DNA of 36,461 nucleotides from Mesorhizobium sp. LNHC252B00 (GTDB lineage Bacteria > Pseudomonadota > Alphaproteobacteria > Rhizobiales > Rhizobiaceae): NCBI RefSeq assembly GCF_000502955.1, contig NZ_AYWO01000014.1:30511-66971 (forward strand). The letters are read 5' to 3'. The notes under the pieces are model-generated. The model was not told the DNA's origin. It did no database searches and saw only the letters and a list, made by a program, of their open reading frames with translations. Below, one piece after another: positions 1 to 12,001 of this stretch. Position 1 is the stretch's first letter. Every line of letters starts with the position of its first letter. A program made the position numbers and the translations under genes.

Positions 1-1492
1 CCACGCGCTCTTCCAGGACACGCAGCAGAAACGGCTGGATCTCAAGCGGCAATTCGCCGATCTCATCGAGACTGAGCACGCCGCCATTGGCGAGCTCGAA
101 AACGCCCGGCTTGCCTTCACGCGAGGCGCCGGTAAAGGCACCAGCGACATGACCGAACAATTCGCTGCCGAAAAGGTCCTTGGTAATCGCCCCGCAATTC
201 ATTGCGATGAACGGATCATTCGCCGTGCGCTGGCTGCCTGCATGGACAAGACGTGCAAACAGCTCTTTTCCAACACCCGTCTCACCTTCGACCAATAGCG
301 AAGCGGCACTGTTCGATTGAGCGACGCGACAGGCGACGTCAATGGCGGCCCGCAACGCTTCGCTTTCGCCGACAATCATGGCGACAGCATCCCGAAGATG
401 CTTGTTCATTTCCCGGTGGACCACCGCCACGCTTGAGACTGCCGGCACGGGGGGGAACACCAGCGCAGCGCCGCGAAGGTCCCCGTCAAGCTTGAGCGGC
501 GTAATGTGGCAGGATCGCAGATGTGCCGGAAGCGCTCTGGCGAGGTCGGCGTCGGAGCCGGAGGACGGAAGGTTCATCAACCAGCGGCCACGGCCTGGCT
601 CCATCGGGCCGTCCATCATCTCGGTGGTCTCGCCATCGGGCACGTTGTTGCAGAAGATGGCGCGGCCGCGATGGTCAACGATGACCAGCCCGTCTTTTCG
701 GCGGTAGCTTGGAGCCGAAGCGATGAAGGCTTCGAGCAGACGCGTGCGCTGTTCCTGCTGCTGTTCGGCCAATGCCTTTTCGATCTGCCGGGCCGTGGCG
801 GCAACGAGCGCGGTGTTGTGCGGCCGAAAGATAGGCGAATAGCCTGACAAGTCGACGACCCCGATGATCTTGCCATCCAGTGGGTCGCGGATCGGCGCGC
901 CGGCGCAAGTCCAGGATTTGATCCCGGCGCAGAAATGCTCGGCCGCATGAACGAAAGTTGGCTCCCCGGTCCACAGCGCGGTGCCGATTCCGTTGGTTCC
1001 GACTGCGTCTTCGTTCCACTTACCGCCGATGCCGAGGTGGATATCCATGCCGTCATGCAGCGTCTTCTTGTCGCCGATGGCGTCGATCAGCACACCGTCG
1101 CTGTCGGCCAGAACCAGCATCGCGCCTGTCCCGTCCAGCAACTGGCCAAGGGAAGCAAATGACCGGCGCGCCGCCGAGAGCAATTCGGCATTGGCGCGGG
1201 TCAGATATTCGATCTCGTCGCGATCACTGCTCAGCGGCGCTTCAATACCTTGAGCGTTTATGCCGCCGGAGGCACTGCGATACCACGAATCATGAATGAG
1301 GGAGCGGACGTGGCTTGGGTGGACAGGATCGCGGGCACTTTTGGGCTCGTCAGCCAGAAAATTTTCCCAGGCGCGCATGGTGGCACGCTCGTCATAGTCG
1401 ATGTTGCCCAGAACCATTTGCCTGGCTGCCGCCGACGCATGTGCTGGAAGAGCATCGATCTTCATCTGATTGGGGCTTATCTGGCGTTTCAT
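1..1492 (-). CDS. Sigma-54-dependent Fis-family (AcoR-like) regulator, 3' end cut by window edge
   Basis: The frame is open from an ATG at 1492 down to base 1 (about 497 codons), so the gene runs off the left edge. The N-terminal half reads as a GAF-type sensor region, with a stretch near residues 150-200 typical of AcoR-like activators ([14 protein letters not shown], then [18 protein letters not shown]). It is followed by the start of an AAA+ sigma-54 interaction domain: [17 protein letters not shown] (Walker A) and GAFTGAS, the loop that contacts sigma-54. The missing part should hold Walker B and a Fis-type HTH. Such proteins activate sigma-54 promoters for alcohol, ketone or acetoin catabolism; the target here is not visible. 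No strong ribosome binding site precedes the start; another in-frame ATG lies nine codons downstream. Confidence 0.9.
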   Translation of the reverse strand, partial: MKRQISPNQMKIDALPAHASAAARQMVLGNIDYDERATMRAWENFLADEPKSARDPVHPSHVRSLIHDSWYRSASGGINAQGIEAPLSSDRDEIEYLTRANAELLSAARRSFASLGQLLDGTGAMLVLADSDGVLIDAIGDKKTLHDGMDIHLGIGGKWNEDAVGTNGIGTALWTGEPTFVHAAEHFCAGIKSWTCAGAPIRDPLDGKIIGVVDLSGYSPIFRPHNTALVAATARQIEKALAEQQQEQRTRLLEAFIASAPSYRRKDGLVIVDHRGRAIFCNNVPDGETTEMMDGPMEPGRGRWLMNLPSSGSDADLARALPAHLRSCHITPLKLDGDLRGAALVFPPVPAVSSVAVVHREMNKHLRDAVAMIVGESEALRAAIDVACRVAQSNSAASLLVEGETGVGKELFARLVHAGSQRTANDPFIAMNCGAITKDLFGSELFGHVAGAFTGASREGKPGVFELANGGVLSLDEIGELPLEIQPFLLRVLEERV

Positions 1493-1594
1493 TCAGTCAT
1501 CACAGAACCTTTGAGGCATGCCATTTCTGTATGCTGTCGCGTCGTACCCGGCGCGGATTGGACGTGCACACAGGCACGCCCGGCGTCTGCACGG

Positions 1595-2068
1595 TCAGTT
1601 GATGCCGAGTTTCGCGCCGATGTCGGCGGCAAGCTGTTCCTCGGTATAGGTGGCGGCGAGATGGGCCCCGTCTAATTCGGAGAGCGCCGCAGCGATGGAT
1701 TCGTCTACCGGCGAGAAAAAGCCATTCTGCTTCGTCGCCAGGACGAAGATCTGGTCGCCACCTCGGTTACGGACATCGCCGATGTGATGAAGCTGGCGGC
1801 CCGAGTTCTGATCCTTCGAGATTACACGGCCGTTCATGGTGACCTGGATGGACGGCTTGGCTTCAGCCACGGGCGTCGTGCTGCCGCCGACATGGATGAT
1901 AAGGCCTTCAGCTTTCGGCTGCTGGCGTGGCTTTCTCGAAGCCGAATAGCCACCGCCGCTGATCTGGTCGGCAAGGCGAACGATGGTCGAGCGGTTCTGC
2001 TCGATCAGTTTTTTGACCTGTACGTCCTCGCGCCGCGGGCCGTCCCGCTTAGAGAAAATCTCAACCAT
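1595..2068 (-). CDS. Conserved-looking hypothetical protein, 157 aa
   Basis: This is a complete ORF with a good Shine-Dalgarno (GGGAGG, 4 nt before the ATG at 2068). The product has a charged N-terminus (MVEIFSKRDGPRREDVQVKK) followed by a stretch that could be a short helix, then a central beta-rich segment (GLIIHVGG, IQVTMNGRVIS) and an acidic C-terminus. I see no signal peptide, membrane segment or catalytic motif and do not recognise a family. It stands alone between the sigma-54 regulator and the RHH gene, with over 100 bases on the left side. Coding support comes from the ribosome binding site and the absence of a better ORF; the function is unknown. Confidence 0.65.
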   Translation of the reverse strand: MVEIFSKRDGPRREDVQVKKLIEQNRSTIVRLADQISGGGYSASRKPRQQPKAEGLIIHVGGSTTPVAEAKPSIQVTMNGRVISKDQNSGRQLHHIGDVRNRGGDQIFVLATKQNGFFSPVDESIAAALSELDGAHLAATYTEEQLAADIGAKLGIN

Positions 2069-2258
2069 GAATCCTCCCAGATTCGCTCCTGCGTCGCCGT
2101 TGGTGCGGCTTATTTCTTGTTATGAGATGAACTCTATACCGCCTCTGTCAAGTTCGCCATTCCTTATCACATAGCGCCAAAATTCGGTTTGCTGGTAGCA
2201 GGCGGCTGCTACACGGGTTTTTCCGGTACGCGGGACGTTTTGAGAAAATGCCCGCGGG

Positions 2259-2564
2259 TCAGGCTGCCTTGTTCGTGAATTCCGAGGGTTTGCTGTCGAG
2301 TGCTTGTCTGTCGCGCAGATAGAGCGCGCACGTGGTGCGCAGCATGGAGGCAAAGTTCGGGATTTGGCCGTTGATCTCCAGCGCTTCGTCGTAAAGCGTT
2401 GAGAGGAATTTCGGCGCCGTCATCCCTTGCCCACGGGCGATCTCGTCCAACAGGGTCCAAAAAGTAGCTTCGAGTTGGATGCTGGTCGAATGGCCGCCTA
2501 TTCGAACTGAGCGATTGATTAGCCGATAGCCTTCCGGATCCTGCCCGGCAAAGACCTGACACAT
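2259..2564 (-). CDS. Ribbon-helix-helix domain protein, 101 aa
   Basis: The start is taken at ATG 2564 because GGGAGG lies eight bases upstream; the frame stays open further upstream but has no signal there. The protein (MCQVFAGQDPEGYRLINRSVRIGGHSTSIQLEATFW...) carries the pattern of the RHH_4 family: a short beta strand (NRSVRIGGHSTSIQLE) followed by two helices (FWTLLDEIARGQG and APKFLSTLYDEAL). These proteins are small DNA-binding or arylsulfate-sulfotransferase-associated regulators common in alphaproteobacteria. The C-terminus (FASMLRTTCALYLRDRQ) fits the family as well. The DNA target is unknown and no partner gene is adjacent in the same orientation. Confidence 0.8.
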   Translation of the reverse strand: MCQVFAGQDPEGYRLINRSVRIGGHSTSIQLEATFWTLLDEIARGQGMTAPKFLSTLYDEALEINGQIPNFASMLRTTCALYLRDRQALDSKPSEFTNKAA

Positions 2565-2790
2565 GCGAAGACCTCCCTTTTGATGCCGCTGGGCGAAAGC
2601 ATTCCAGCGCCTATTCGGCCCGATGATACCAAACCGAAGCGCATTTTCCACTGCATTTGCAGTGGCTGCAATCGGACCTGCTGCGCAGACCATCCTTCAG
2701 CCAATTGCTCGACGTGGTAACCGGCTGCCACCCCTTTTTGCGCCAATGGGCCACGTTGTTCGAAATCTGGCGGCAGACTGGAGGCTCCCT

Positions 2791-3186
2791 TTGGCGAAAG
2801 CAATTCATTCGATGATCCGGGTCGTGGACGAGCACCTGTCGGTCAGTTTCTACAAGAGCGCATTTGGACTCGATGTTGCGGACCGGCTGGATTTTGACAC
2901 GTTCACTCTGGTTTATCTGCGCAATGCGGAAGCCGATTTCGAGCTTGAACTGACGATCAACAAGGGCAGGGAAGAGCCCTACGCGCTTGGCGATGGTTAT
3001 GGCCACATGGCACTTTGCGTTGACGATATCGAGGCAGAGCACAAGCGCTTGGCGACGGCAGGTTTCAATCCGCGAAGAATTGTTGAATTCAACCACGAAG
3101 GCGGGCTGCTTGCGCGGTTCTTTTTCGTCGCCGACCCCGACGGTTACCAGATCGAAGTGCTGCAGCGCCACGGACGTTACCAATAG
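2791..3186 (+). CDS. gloA: Lactoylglutathione lyase-like (glyoxalase I, VOC family)
   Basis: The product is a 131-residue VOC protein. I chose the TTG start at 2791 because GGAGG lies six bases upstream and the reading then begins AIHSMIRVVDEHLSVSFY, the canonical N-terminus of GloA; the ORF continues upstream without family sequence. All four metal ligands of bacterial GloA are in place: His6, Glu53 (FELELT), His72 (YGHMALCVDD) and Glu122 (DPDGYQIEVLQ). The enzyme would isomerise the methylglyoxal-glutathione hemithioacetal to S-lactoylglutathione in the cytosol. It is a single-gene unit, divergent from the RHH gene and converging on the decayed XRE gene. The symbol rests on family resemblance; a related VOC lyase is possible. 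Confidence 0.8.
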   Translation: MAKAIHSMIRVVDEHLSVSFYKSAFGLDVADRLDFDTFTLVYLRNAEADFELELTINKGREEPYALGDGYGHMALCVDDIEAEHKRLATAGFNPRRIVEFNHEGGLLARFFFVADPDGYQIEVLQRHGRYQ

Positions 3187-3238
3187 TGCGCTGCGCCCGG
3201 ATGTGGCAGTGCAATCTGACTTTGCTGTCGGCCAGTCT

Positions 3239-3722
3239 AACCGTCGAGAACCGTCTTAGTATTCGGTCGACGTGCATCACCACCAAGGCCTGAGCGGCGG
3301 AGCTTCGTTCGAGCACAGCCATGGAAAACGAACGGCATGATCGTCGGCCGCCGCATAGGAGTGCGGCTGGTCGGTGAGGAGCACGCGGCCTCCCCGGCTT
3401 GCAAGACTAATCGTTGCGGAGCCGACCGATCGTCCAGGACCACATCTCGAACATGGTTCGGCCGGAGGTCGCTGTCATCAGTTTCGCCTCGCTCCCTTGC
3501 GGGGTTTACCAAAGCGTTGCTGGTTTGGTCCGTTCGATCGTTTCGTCTGTGATTTTCTTCCGAAGTTTGGCCCAGCAAATCGGTGACGGAGAGCGAGAAC
3601 GCGAAGGCCAGCCGGCACAAGACTCCAACGCTTGGGTTTGCCTTTACCTGTTCGATGGCCACGACGGTGCCCTTCGACAGACCCGCGCGCCTTGCAAGCG
3701 CATCAAGGCTCATATTCTGCAA
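3239..3722 (-). pseudogene. Decayed XRE-family HTH / cupin regulator
   Basis: The first 50 codons on the minus strand read as a helix-turn-helix of the XRE type (SLDALARRAGLSKGTVVAIE, then PSVGVLCRLAFAFSLSVTDLL). After that the frame is lost. Pieces typical of the cupin half of XRE-cupin regulators appear in other frames: a segment like GSEAKLMTATSGRTMFEMWSW near 3450-3520, and YAAADDHAVRF followed by a MAVLE-like stretch near 3300-3360. In-frame stops separate them. The 5' end is also disrupted, since no start and preceding helix are joined to the HTH. I read it as an inactivated transcription factor with several indels; such proteins usually bind promoters and sense a small ligand with the cupin. 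Confidence 0.6.
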
Positions 3723-3843
3723 TCACCGCAAATGCTGCACTTAACGAAAGCGCCGTTCCCGTACTGGCGGACATTAATCGTTCGCGGACAGAGCTGGATA
3801 TCTTGATTGTTGGCCCGCCGCGATTGGATTGACCGAGGCAAAG

Positions 3844-4629
3844 TCAATTTCGTCCGACTGCATTCTTCTGCAGCTTCTCGAAGACAAACAGCTTGCCTTC
3901 GCGCACGCTGCCTTCAATTGAGGTCTTTGCCAGATGTGCCGCAATCGCGCTGGCCAGCATGCAGCCCGTCCCGCGCATCGATACGGCAAGGCGCGGCATG
4001 TCAAAGCGGATTGGTTCTTGATCCAAGCGCAACAGAATATCGGTCGATCGAAGTCCCGATGCATGGCCGCCCTTGATCAGCAGGGCCTGCATCCCGGCCA
4101 CCAGCAATTCCTGGCCTTGCCACACTGCGCCGTCTTCATCCACCGCTGGCTCTAAGCCAACAAGATGCGCCAGCTCGATGAGATTGGGTGTGACGAGGCG
4201 GCAAAGGGGCATCAGGTCGCGTTTCATGGCGGCGATGGCCCTTGCGTCCAGCAGCGCCCGGCCTGACGTCGAGGCCAGCACCGGGTCGAGTACTGCCGGC
4301 ACCTGTGGATTTTCGCGTAGCACAGCCGCGACGGCAACGACGACCTCAGCCGTTGCCAGCATGCCGATCTTGATTGCCGCCACTTTGTTGGCCTGCAGCG
4401 CAGCGCGCATCTGATTGGCCACAAGATCGGGCTGCGAAGGATGGATTTCCATCACGGCTTCGTGCGTCTGCACCGTTAGCGCGGTGACGGTAAGGCAGGT
4501 GCGCACGCCAATGGAAGAGATCGTCTCGATATCGCGTGCAATTCCAGCCCCACCGCTGGAGTCTGATCCGCCGACCACGAGCACATGCGGTTCTCGCCTC
4601 AGCGCCATGGCTTTGTCTTTTCGATCCAT
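3844..4629 (-). CDS. thiD: Hydroxymethylpyrimidine (phosphate) kinase ThiD
   Basis: The product (261 aa) phosphorylates HMP and HMP-P to HMP-PP, the pyrimidine half of thiamine. The ribokinase-fold signature is clear: VVGGSDSSGGAGIARDIET near the N-terminus, VLDPVLASTSGRALL in the middle, LVTPNLIELAHLVG, LIKGGH, and the anion-hole motif RGTGCMLASAIAAHLA near the C-terminus. It is the last gene of the thi operon and overlaps the thiE end. The start is uncertain: ATG 4629 overlaps thiE by 31 bases, and an in-frame ATG at 4608 would overlap by 10; neither has a strong ribosome binding site, consistent with translational coupling. Confidence 0.93.
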   Translation of the reverse strand: MDRKDKAMALRREPHVLVVGGSDSSGGAGIARDIETISSIGVRTCLTVTALTVQTHEAVMEIHPSQPDLVANQMRAALQANKVAAIKIGMLATAEVVVAVAAVLRENPQVPAVLDPVLASTSGRALLDARAIAAMKRDLMPLCRLVTPNLIELAHLVGLEPAVDEDGAVWQGQELLVAGMQALLIKGGHASGLRSTDILLRLDQEPIRFDMPRLAVSMRGTGCMLASAIAAHLAKTSIEGSVREGKLFVFEKLQKNAVGRN

Positions 4630-5204
4630 TCTCGCGTGCGCGCTTCGGAATCGGCATTCAACGTGATGTCGGTGACCACTGCCGCGCTGTCCGCACCAGC
4701 CTTGAAGACACCGTCGAGCCGGTCAGGGGTGAGGCCGCCTATGGCGACTAGGGGAATGGGTACCACCCGATGCTTCCACTCGCTGATCCGCTTGAGCCCT
4801 TGCGGCGCCCATTTCATCTGCTTCAGGACCGTGGGATGGATGGGGCCGAGCGCGATATAGTCGGGCTCGGCAGCGATGGCCGTTTCCAGTTCTAGATGAT
4901 CGTGCGTGGAAAGCCCGAGCTTCAATCCGGCGTACTTAATCGCCAGCAGGTCGGCCGCAGCCAAATCCTCTTGGCCGAGATGGACGAAGTCGCAGCCTTC
5001 CTCAATGGCGAGCCGCCAATAGTCGTTGACGATCAGTTGGCAACCATGGACCGCGCAGACGCCGTTCGCGCGGCGGATTTCCGTCCGTAGCGTGGCCTCG
5101 TCCCTATCCTTGATGCGCAACTGAACCAGCTTGACGCCAAGCGGCACCAGCCGTTCGATCCAGGCGGCGCTGTCGACGATCAGGTAGAACGGATCGAGCT
5201 TCAT
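4599..5204 (-). CDS. thiE: Thiamine-phosphate synthase ThiE
   Basis: The product is 201 aa and joins HMP-PP with the thiazole phosphate (THZ-P/cTHZ-P) to give thiamine phosphate. Family motifs in a TIM-barrel protein: [10 protein letters not shown] near residue 25-33, the pyrophosphate-binding region [49 protein letters not shown], and [25 protein letters not shown]. The start ATG overlaps the thiG stop (ATGA-type, 4 bases), so translation is coupled. The length is slightly short of the usual 205-220 residues but nothing is missing. It lies in the middle of a leftward thi operon under the riboswitch upstream of thiC. Confidence 0.94.
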   Translation of the reverse strand: MKLDPFYLIVDSAAWIERLVPLGVKLVQLRIKDRDEATLRTEIRRANGVCAVHGCQLIVNDYWRLAIEEGCDFVHLGQEDLAAADLLAIKYAGLKLGLSTHDHLELETAIAAEPDYIALGPIHPTVLKQMKWAPQGLKRISEWKHRVVPIPLVAIGGLTPDRLDGVFKAGADSAAVVTDITLNADSEARTREWIEKTKPWR

Positions 5205-5974
5205 GAAAAAACCCCCCTGCCAATTGTCGGCGTCGACGGCACGGCGACGTCGCGCGGTTCGAGCATCCCGGAGCTGAAAGCTTCACGACCGGCCTCGACC
5301 GCCTTGCCGAACGCACGCGCCATGCCGACCGGATCGGCCGCCTTGGCGACTGCAGTGTTCAGGAGTACGGCGTCAAAGCCGAGCTCCATGACGGTTGCCG
5401 CGTGCGATGGCCGTCCGAGCCCCGCATCCACAATCAGCGGAACGCCTGGGAAATGGCCGCGCATCGAGCGCAGCGCCGTGATGTTGATCGGTCCGAGGGC
5501 GGAACCGATCGGCGCGCACCACGGCATCAAGGCCTTGCAGCCCGCCGCAAGCAGCCGCTCGGCGACGACAAGATCATCGGTGGTATAGGGGAATACCGCA
5601 AAACCGTCCTCACACAGGATGCGGGCGGCTTCGACCAGACCGAAAACATCCGGCTGCAGGGTGTCGTGGTTGCCGATCACTTCAAGCTTGATCCAGGTCG
5701 TGCCGAAGACTTCGCGCGCCATTTGTGCGGTCGTGACCGCTTCCTTGACGGAGTGGCAGCCAGCAGTGTTGGGCAGGATTCTGACGCCCAGCGAGCGGAT
5801 CAACGACCAGAATTTTTCGCCAGCCCTGCCGCCTGCCATTTCACGGCGCAACGAGACGGTCACCACCGCCGTGCCCGATGCCCTGACTGCATAGGCAAGC
5901 ATGGCCGGCGAAGGATATTGAGCCGTGCCAAGAAGCAGGCGCGACGGAAGCTCGGCTCCATAAAGCTCGATCAT
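5201..5974 (-). CDS. thiG: Thiazole synthase ThiG
   Basis: The 257-residue product makes the thiazole phosphate carboxylate from DXP, dehydroglycine (supplied by ThiO) and ThiS-thiocarboxylate. The sequence is typical: [13 protein letters not shown], then [32 protein letters not shown], and [11 protein letters not shown], which holds the lysine that forms the DXP Schiff base. Further on come [16 protein letters not shown] and [35 protein letters not shown]. The ATG lies three bases after the thiS stop. It acts with the neighbouring ThiS in a cytosolic complex. Length and motifs are complete. Confidence 0.96.
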   Translation of the reverse strand: MIELYGAELPSRLLLGTAQYPSPAMLAYAVRASGTAVVTVSLRREMAGGRAGEKFWSLIRSLGVRILPNTAGCHSVKEAVTTAQMAREVFGTTWIKLEVIGNHDTLQPDVFGLVEAARILCEDGFAVFPYTTDDLVVAERLLAAGCKALMPWCAPIGSALGPINITALRSMRGHFPGVPLIVDAGLGRPSHAATVMELGFDAVLLNTAVAKAADPVGMARAFGKAVEAGREAFSSGMLEPRDVAVPSTPTIGRGVFS

Positions 5975-6143
5975 GGCCTAGCCGCCCTGCATGGGCGAGA
6001 GGATTTCGATCCGGTCGCCGTCGTTCAATTGGAATTCCGCCCTGTTGGCTTTGTGCACGAGGTCGTTGTTGACGGCGGTCGCGAGCCAATCGCCCTCATA
6101 GTCGAGCGCGGCAAGCAGCGCCTCCAGTGTTGTGGCGGCAACC

Positions 6144-9191
<3,048 letters not shown>

Positions 9192-9563
9192 AATGCCTCA
9201 GGTTGAACGGGCCGGCGCTATTTTGTCAAGCGCATTTGGCCCGCGTTGCGATCGGGGCTAAGCGCCGTCGTCCGAAAATAGTCCTGCATAGGGCCCCCCT
9301 ATCACTCGCCGATTTTGCCCAAGAACGACGCCCTTTCTGAATGTTGAAAAGTAATAGCCCGTTTGAGATCCATGGATGAGCGATTCTGCGGATGCGATTG
9401 CCGCCGGTCGCGATCAGGATCTTTGCATATGAGAGACGTCAGAGCGCACACTCGAAAATCAGGGGCCCCACCGCCTTTTTTGTCCTTTCGCCAGCGGTTG
9501 CTTTCCGGTCAACGCGCGTCCGCATCAATTGCCAATCAACGCGCTTTCATGCTTGCTGGACCT

Positions 9564-10115
9564 ATGTCTCGTCCTCGCTTGCTGCCCGATAAGAGTTTCC
9601 CGAGCTATGCGTATCTGCCCGGCAAATATCCGCATCCGGTCCGTGATCCATTGGGCCACAGTTACCGAACAGATCCGGTGACCGTCGCCGTTGGCGAAGA
9701 GCTGGAATCAGATGTGTTTCGGTGGGGGATCGACCTTTTCAACCACGGCTACTACTGGGAAGCCCATGAGGCTTGGGAGGCTCTTTGGCACGCCGCCAAA
9801 CAAAGCGCTCAACATCGTTTGTTCTTCAAGGGACTGATCCTGTTGGCCGCTGCCGGGGTGAAAATCCGCGAGGGAAAACGCGGCGCTGTGGCGCGCCATG
9901 CGGGGAGGGCTGCAGCACTTTTTCGTCAGATCGCGAGGGTCCCGAATGGCCCATTTGAGACGGCACTCGGGACCACACTTGCCGCGCTCGCTGAACACGC
10001 CGAAGCGGCCGTAGCTTCCCCTCTTGTTCTACGGAAGCCAAAGCCAGGCCAGCCTGAGCCTGTTTTCGATTTCATACTTGCACCAAATCCGAGAGCGTCT
10101 GATCGGCAACCCTAG
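9564..10115 (+). CDS. DUF309 domain protein
   Basis: From ATG 9564 the protein is 183 aa (an in-frame ATG at 9549 is an alternative; the frame is open further to 9363, but that part is not family-like). The N-terminus LPGKYPHPVRDPLGHSY and the core GIDLFNHGYYWEAHEAWEALWH match DUF309, whose HxxW/E-type motif is here at residues 66-77 (WEAHEAWEALW). The following helix, LFFKGLILLAAAGVKIREG, fits as well. DUF309 proteins are small, all-helical and of unknown function; a metal-binding role is often suggested. It is a lone rightward gene after the divergent thi operon, and the start has no strong Shine-Dalgarno. Confidence 0.75.
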   Translation: MSRPRLLPDKSFPSYAYLPGKYPHPVRDPLGHSYRTDPVTVAVGEELESDVFRWGIDLFNHGYYWEAHEAWEALWHAAKQSAQHRLFFKGLILLAAAGVKIREGKRGAVARHAGRAAALFRQIARVPNGPFETALGTTLAALAEHAEAAVASPLVLRKPKPGQPEPVFDFILAPNPRASDRQP

Positions 10116-10317
10116 TGCCGTCCGACCGGCTTTAGCGAGAAGGGGTCTTTGAAAGCTGCTCACACTGCTTGCGGCGTAAACAACAAGAATGGGGTGCGGC
10201 TTCGTAAGCAGGACGAGGTGCCAAGCCTTTTTGTTCCCACGGCCCTGGCGGTCAAATTGTTCCTCGGCTCGCAGAGGACGCGACGGCGGTTAAGCGTACG
10301 ATGGAATAGGTCACATG

Positions 10318-10352
10318 GTCCAAAAATCTCTCCCCGATGGTTGATTTTGGAC
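10318..10352. repeat. Inverted repeat (hairpin)
   Basis: GTCCAAAAATC at 10318-10328 is followed after 14 bases by GATTTTGGAC (10343-10352), giving a 10-bp stem with one bulged A. A T-run does not follow closely on either side, so a rho-independent terminator is doubtful; it may be the end of a decayed insertion sequence. Confidence 0.4.
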
Positions 10353-10819
10353 TGACGGCTGCGTCGTTTTGATTCAGGATAGGTCGAACTTGGATGTCCT
10401 TTTCGGGGAGGAGGCGTGTGATTCGACCTTGCTTTCATGCCCCGCTAGCGGCTCGTTCAATCCACTTTGTTAACGCACCTGATCGCGTACCAAGAACTCG
10501 TGCTCATCCAGTTGGCGCGCCTTGGTCGCCGCCGAACGTGAGGGAAGTGCTGGCGCAAACCAACCTCGACTGCCAATCATTGGCGTTCGCCTTGGAGAGA
10601 GTGAGGACGCTTGCAGATCTTTGACAGGATCAATTCACTGATAGACTTAGACGATTGCCGGGCCGCGATCGAAGAAGCGCGCGCCTTGCTGCTTCAATTC
10701 GAACAAAGGTCTTAGGCGAGCCGCCACAGGCGAGAGCCCGTGGGCTGTGCCCATAGCTGCAGCCCGCTCCCATCAGACAATTTCACGAGTTTGGAAGCAG
10801 GGCGGGCGTAGAGGGGAAA

Positions 10820-10839
10820 TGGTGCCCAGAGGCGGAATC
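10820..10839 (-). other. att-like site: copy of the 3' end of tRNA-Phe
   Basis: Read on the minus strand the 20 bases are GATTCCGCCTCTGGGCACCA, the usual 3' end (T-arm side, acceptor, CCA) of rhizobial tRNA-Phe. The rest of the tRNA is absent. From established work on M. loti R7A, the symbiosis island inserts at the 3' end of a tRNA-Phe gene and leaves a 17-base copy at the other end. Because the copy reads leftward, the chromosomal side should be on the left (thi genes) and the element on the right, which fits the content. The match to a given strain's tRNA was recalled, not computed. Confidence 0.7.
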
Positions 10840-10903
10840 CAAGTGAAGAAAATCCCGTTTTCCTTTCAGAGACTTATACGAAGGCTAGTCGCATCTGCTA
10901 CCA

Positions 10904-10930
10904 ACAGAAATACCAACAAAATATTTCTGT
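10904..10930. repeat. Conserved hairpin next to the att-like core
   Basis: ACAGAAATA and TATTTCTGT form a 9-bp stem around a 9-base loop. A very similar hairpin (agaaata...tatttct) follows the second att-like core at 22570. It may be a binding site of an integrase or excisionase, or an end-specific sequence of the element; nothing else proves it. Confidence 0.5.
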
Positions 10931-11156
10931 GGATTGGTTCGGTTCCTGCTATTTCTCTCAATGCCTCGCACCTGCACCTTGTCTCTTCCGGTTCGGTCTA
11001 GATCCTTCTTGGGTTATTTATCATCATGCAGGGGGTCGAGTGAAGACCACGGCTGCCCAAGACCACTCAATGAGAACGGATGGCCGCTTGCGGCCCAAAT
11101 GCGCCTGATGTCGGTCGTTCAGTCGCTGTGCAAATGGTCCCAAAAGCCGCCGTCGT

Positions 11157-11750
11157 CTAAGCTAACCCGCTACGTCGCGCCTTACTTGCACGCCCTACTT
11201 TCAAGCGCTCTTCGTACTCCTTCCAAGCCATATAGTCTTCCTCGTTGTCAAAATCGGGCTGTGAGAAATCGGTGAGTTCATCGCAGCTTAAACAGTGAAA
11301 CATCTGCGATGCGTCCTGAAAGTGCATGCCGCACAAGCAGCCACAAAACGGGCAGCACTCTTCAAGCTCGAGGTTGCTCCAGTCCCAGACGCCGAGATAT
11401 TCAGGTACGCCGTCACGATCGTGACCGACGACTTCAAAGGCATCTGCATTCTTTTCGACGAAACCCTCGATGCCCGCGCGTTTCAGATCCTCGAGAATGT
11501 CGGCGGGTTGAAGGTAGAACCACTCTCTGGCGCTACTCCCTCCATGCCGGCCAATGTTATGCGCTGCATATTTCTCGTGGAGCCGCCTTTCCGTTTCGGC
11601 CTCATTCTCCGCTTCGATCCACCCCACTACCTTTAGCGGGCGCGAGTTGCCGGTCTGTAAGGCACCTCGACGACCTCTAAGGTTCGTCGCGCGACCGATC
11701 TTCATCCGCCAATCGGCGTTATTCTCCTCGAGGATGAAATAAATGGGCAT
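11157..11750 (-). CDS. GIY-YIG-type (T5orf172/MUG113-like) protein with C-terminal zinc ribbon
   Basis: The protein has 197 aa. Residues 1-80 (IYFILEENNADWRMKIGRATNLRGRRGALQTGNSRPLKVVGWIEAE) match the GIY-YIG variant found in T5orf172/MUG113 proteins: an xYF(I/V) strand, KIGRA, an Arg pair, and the downstream EAETERRLHEKYAAH helix. The C-terminal part has CPFCGCLCGMHF...FHCLSC, a zinc-ribbon-like cluster. GIY-YIG proteins are usually endonucleases, but the catalytic residues of this variant are not certain here. It is the first gene inside the att-like landmark, leftward, about 250 bases divergent from the Shedu gene, and it may be defence-related or a domesticated nuclease. Confidence 0.7.
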   Translation of the reverse strand: MPIYFILEENNADWRMKIGRATNLRGRRGALQTGNSRPLKVVGWIEAENEAETERRLHEKYAAHNIGRHGGSSAREWFYLQPADILEDLKRAGIEGFVEKNADAFEVVGHDRDGVPEYLGVWDWSNLELEECCPFCGCLCGMHFQDASQMFHCLSCDELTDFSQPDFDNEEDYMAWKEYEERLKVGRASKARRSGLA

Positions 11751-12001
11751 CGCTAATCGCCTCCCATGTCAAACAAGCTACGCGGCTCTTACGCACTCAC
11801 ATGTCAGACGTTAAGGTAGAATTTTCGTGCGCCCCGAAAATCGGCGGGGTATGCCCATCCTCTATCCGGCCGCCGCGCTTCACCATTCAATAGGCCGGAC
11901 TGCAGGGGTCAGCGTGTAGGGTGTGCGCAGATATTGCATCCTGACTGCGAGATCCAACGATTTATGATAGTATTCCCGAAACGTCGCTGGCGGGCCGGGG
12001 A

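Larger units (their letters stand above)
10116..11156. other. Long region without a convincing gene; holds att-like site and hairpins
   Basis: No ORF here has a ribosome binding site plus recognisable sequence. A 34-codon reading that starts at a TTG near 10610 and ends at 10716 is possible but unsupported. The region contains the GTCCAAAAATC/GATTTTGGAC hairpin and the tRNA-Phe-like core listed separately. Base composition changes toward A/T-rich stretches from about 10840 onward, in line with a boundary between chromosome (left) and island (right). Confidence 0.5.

Noticed and set aside
10820..10839. Possible tRNA gene at the att-like site
   Set aside because: Only the 3' end of tRNA-Phe is present; anticodon arm and D-arm are missing.
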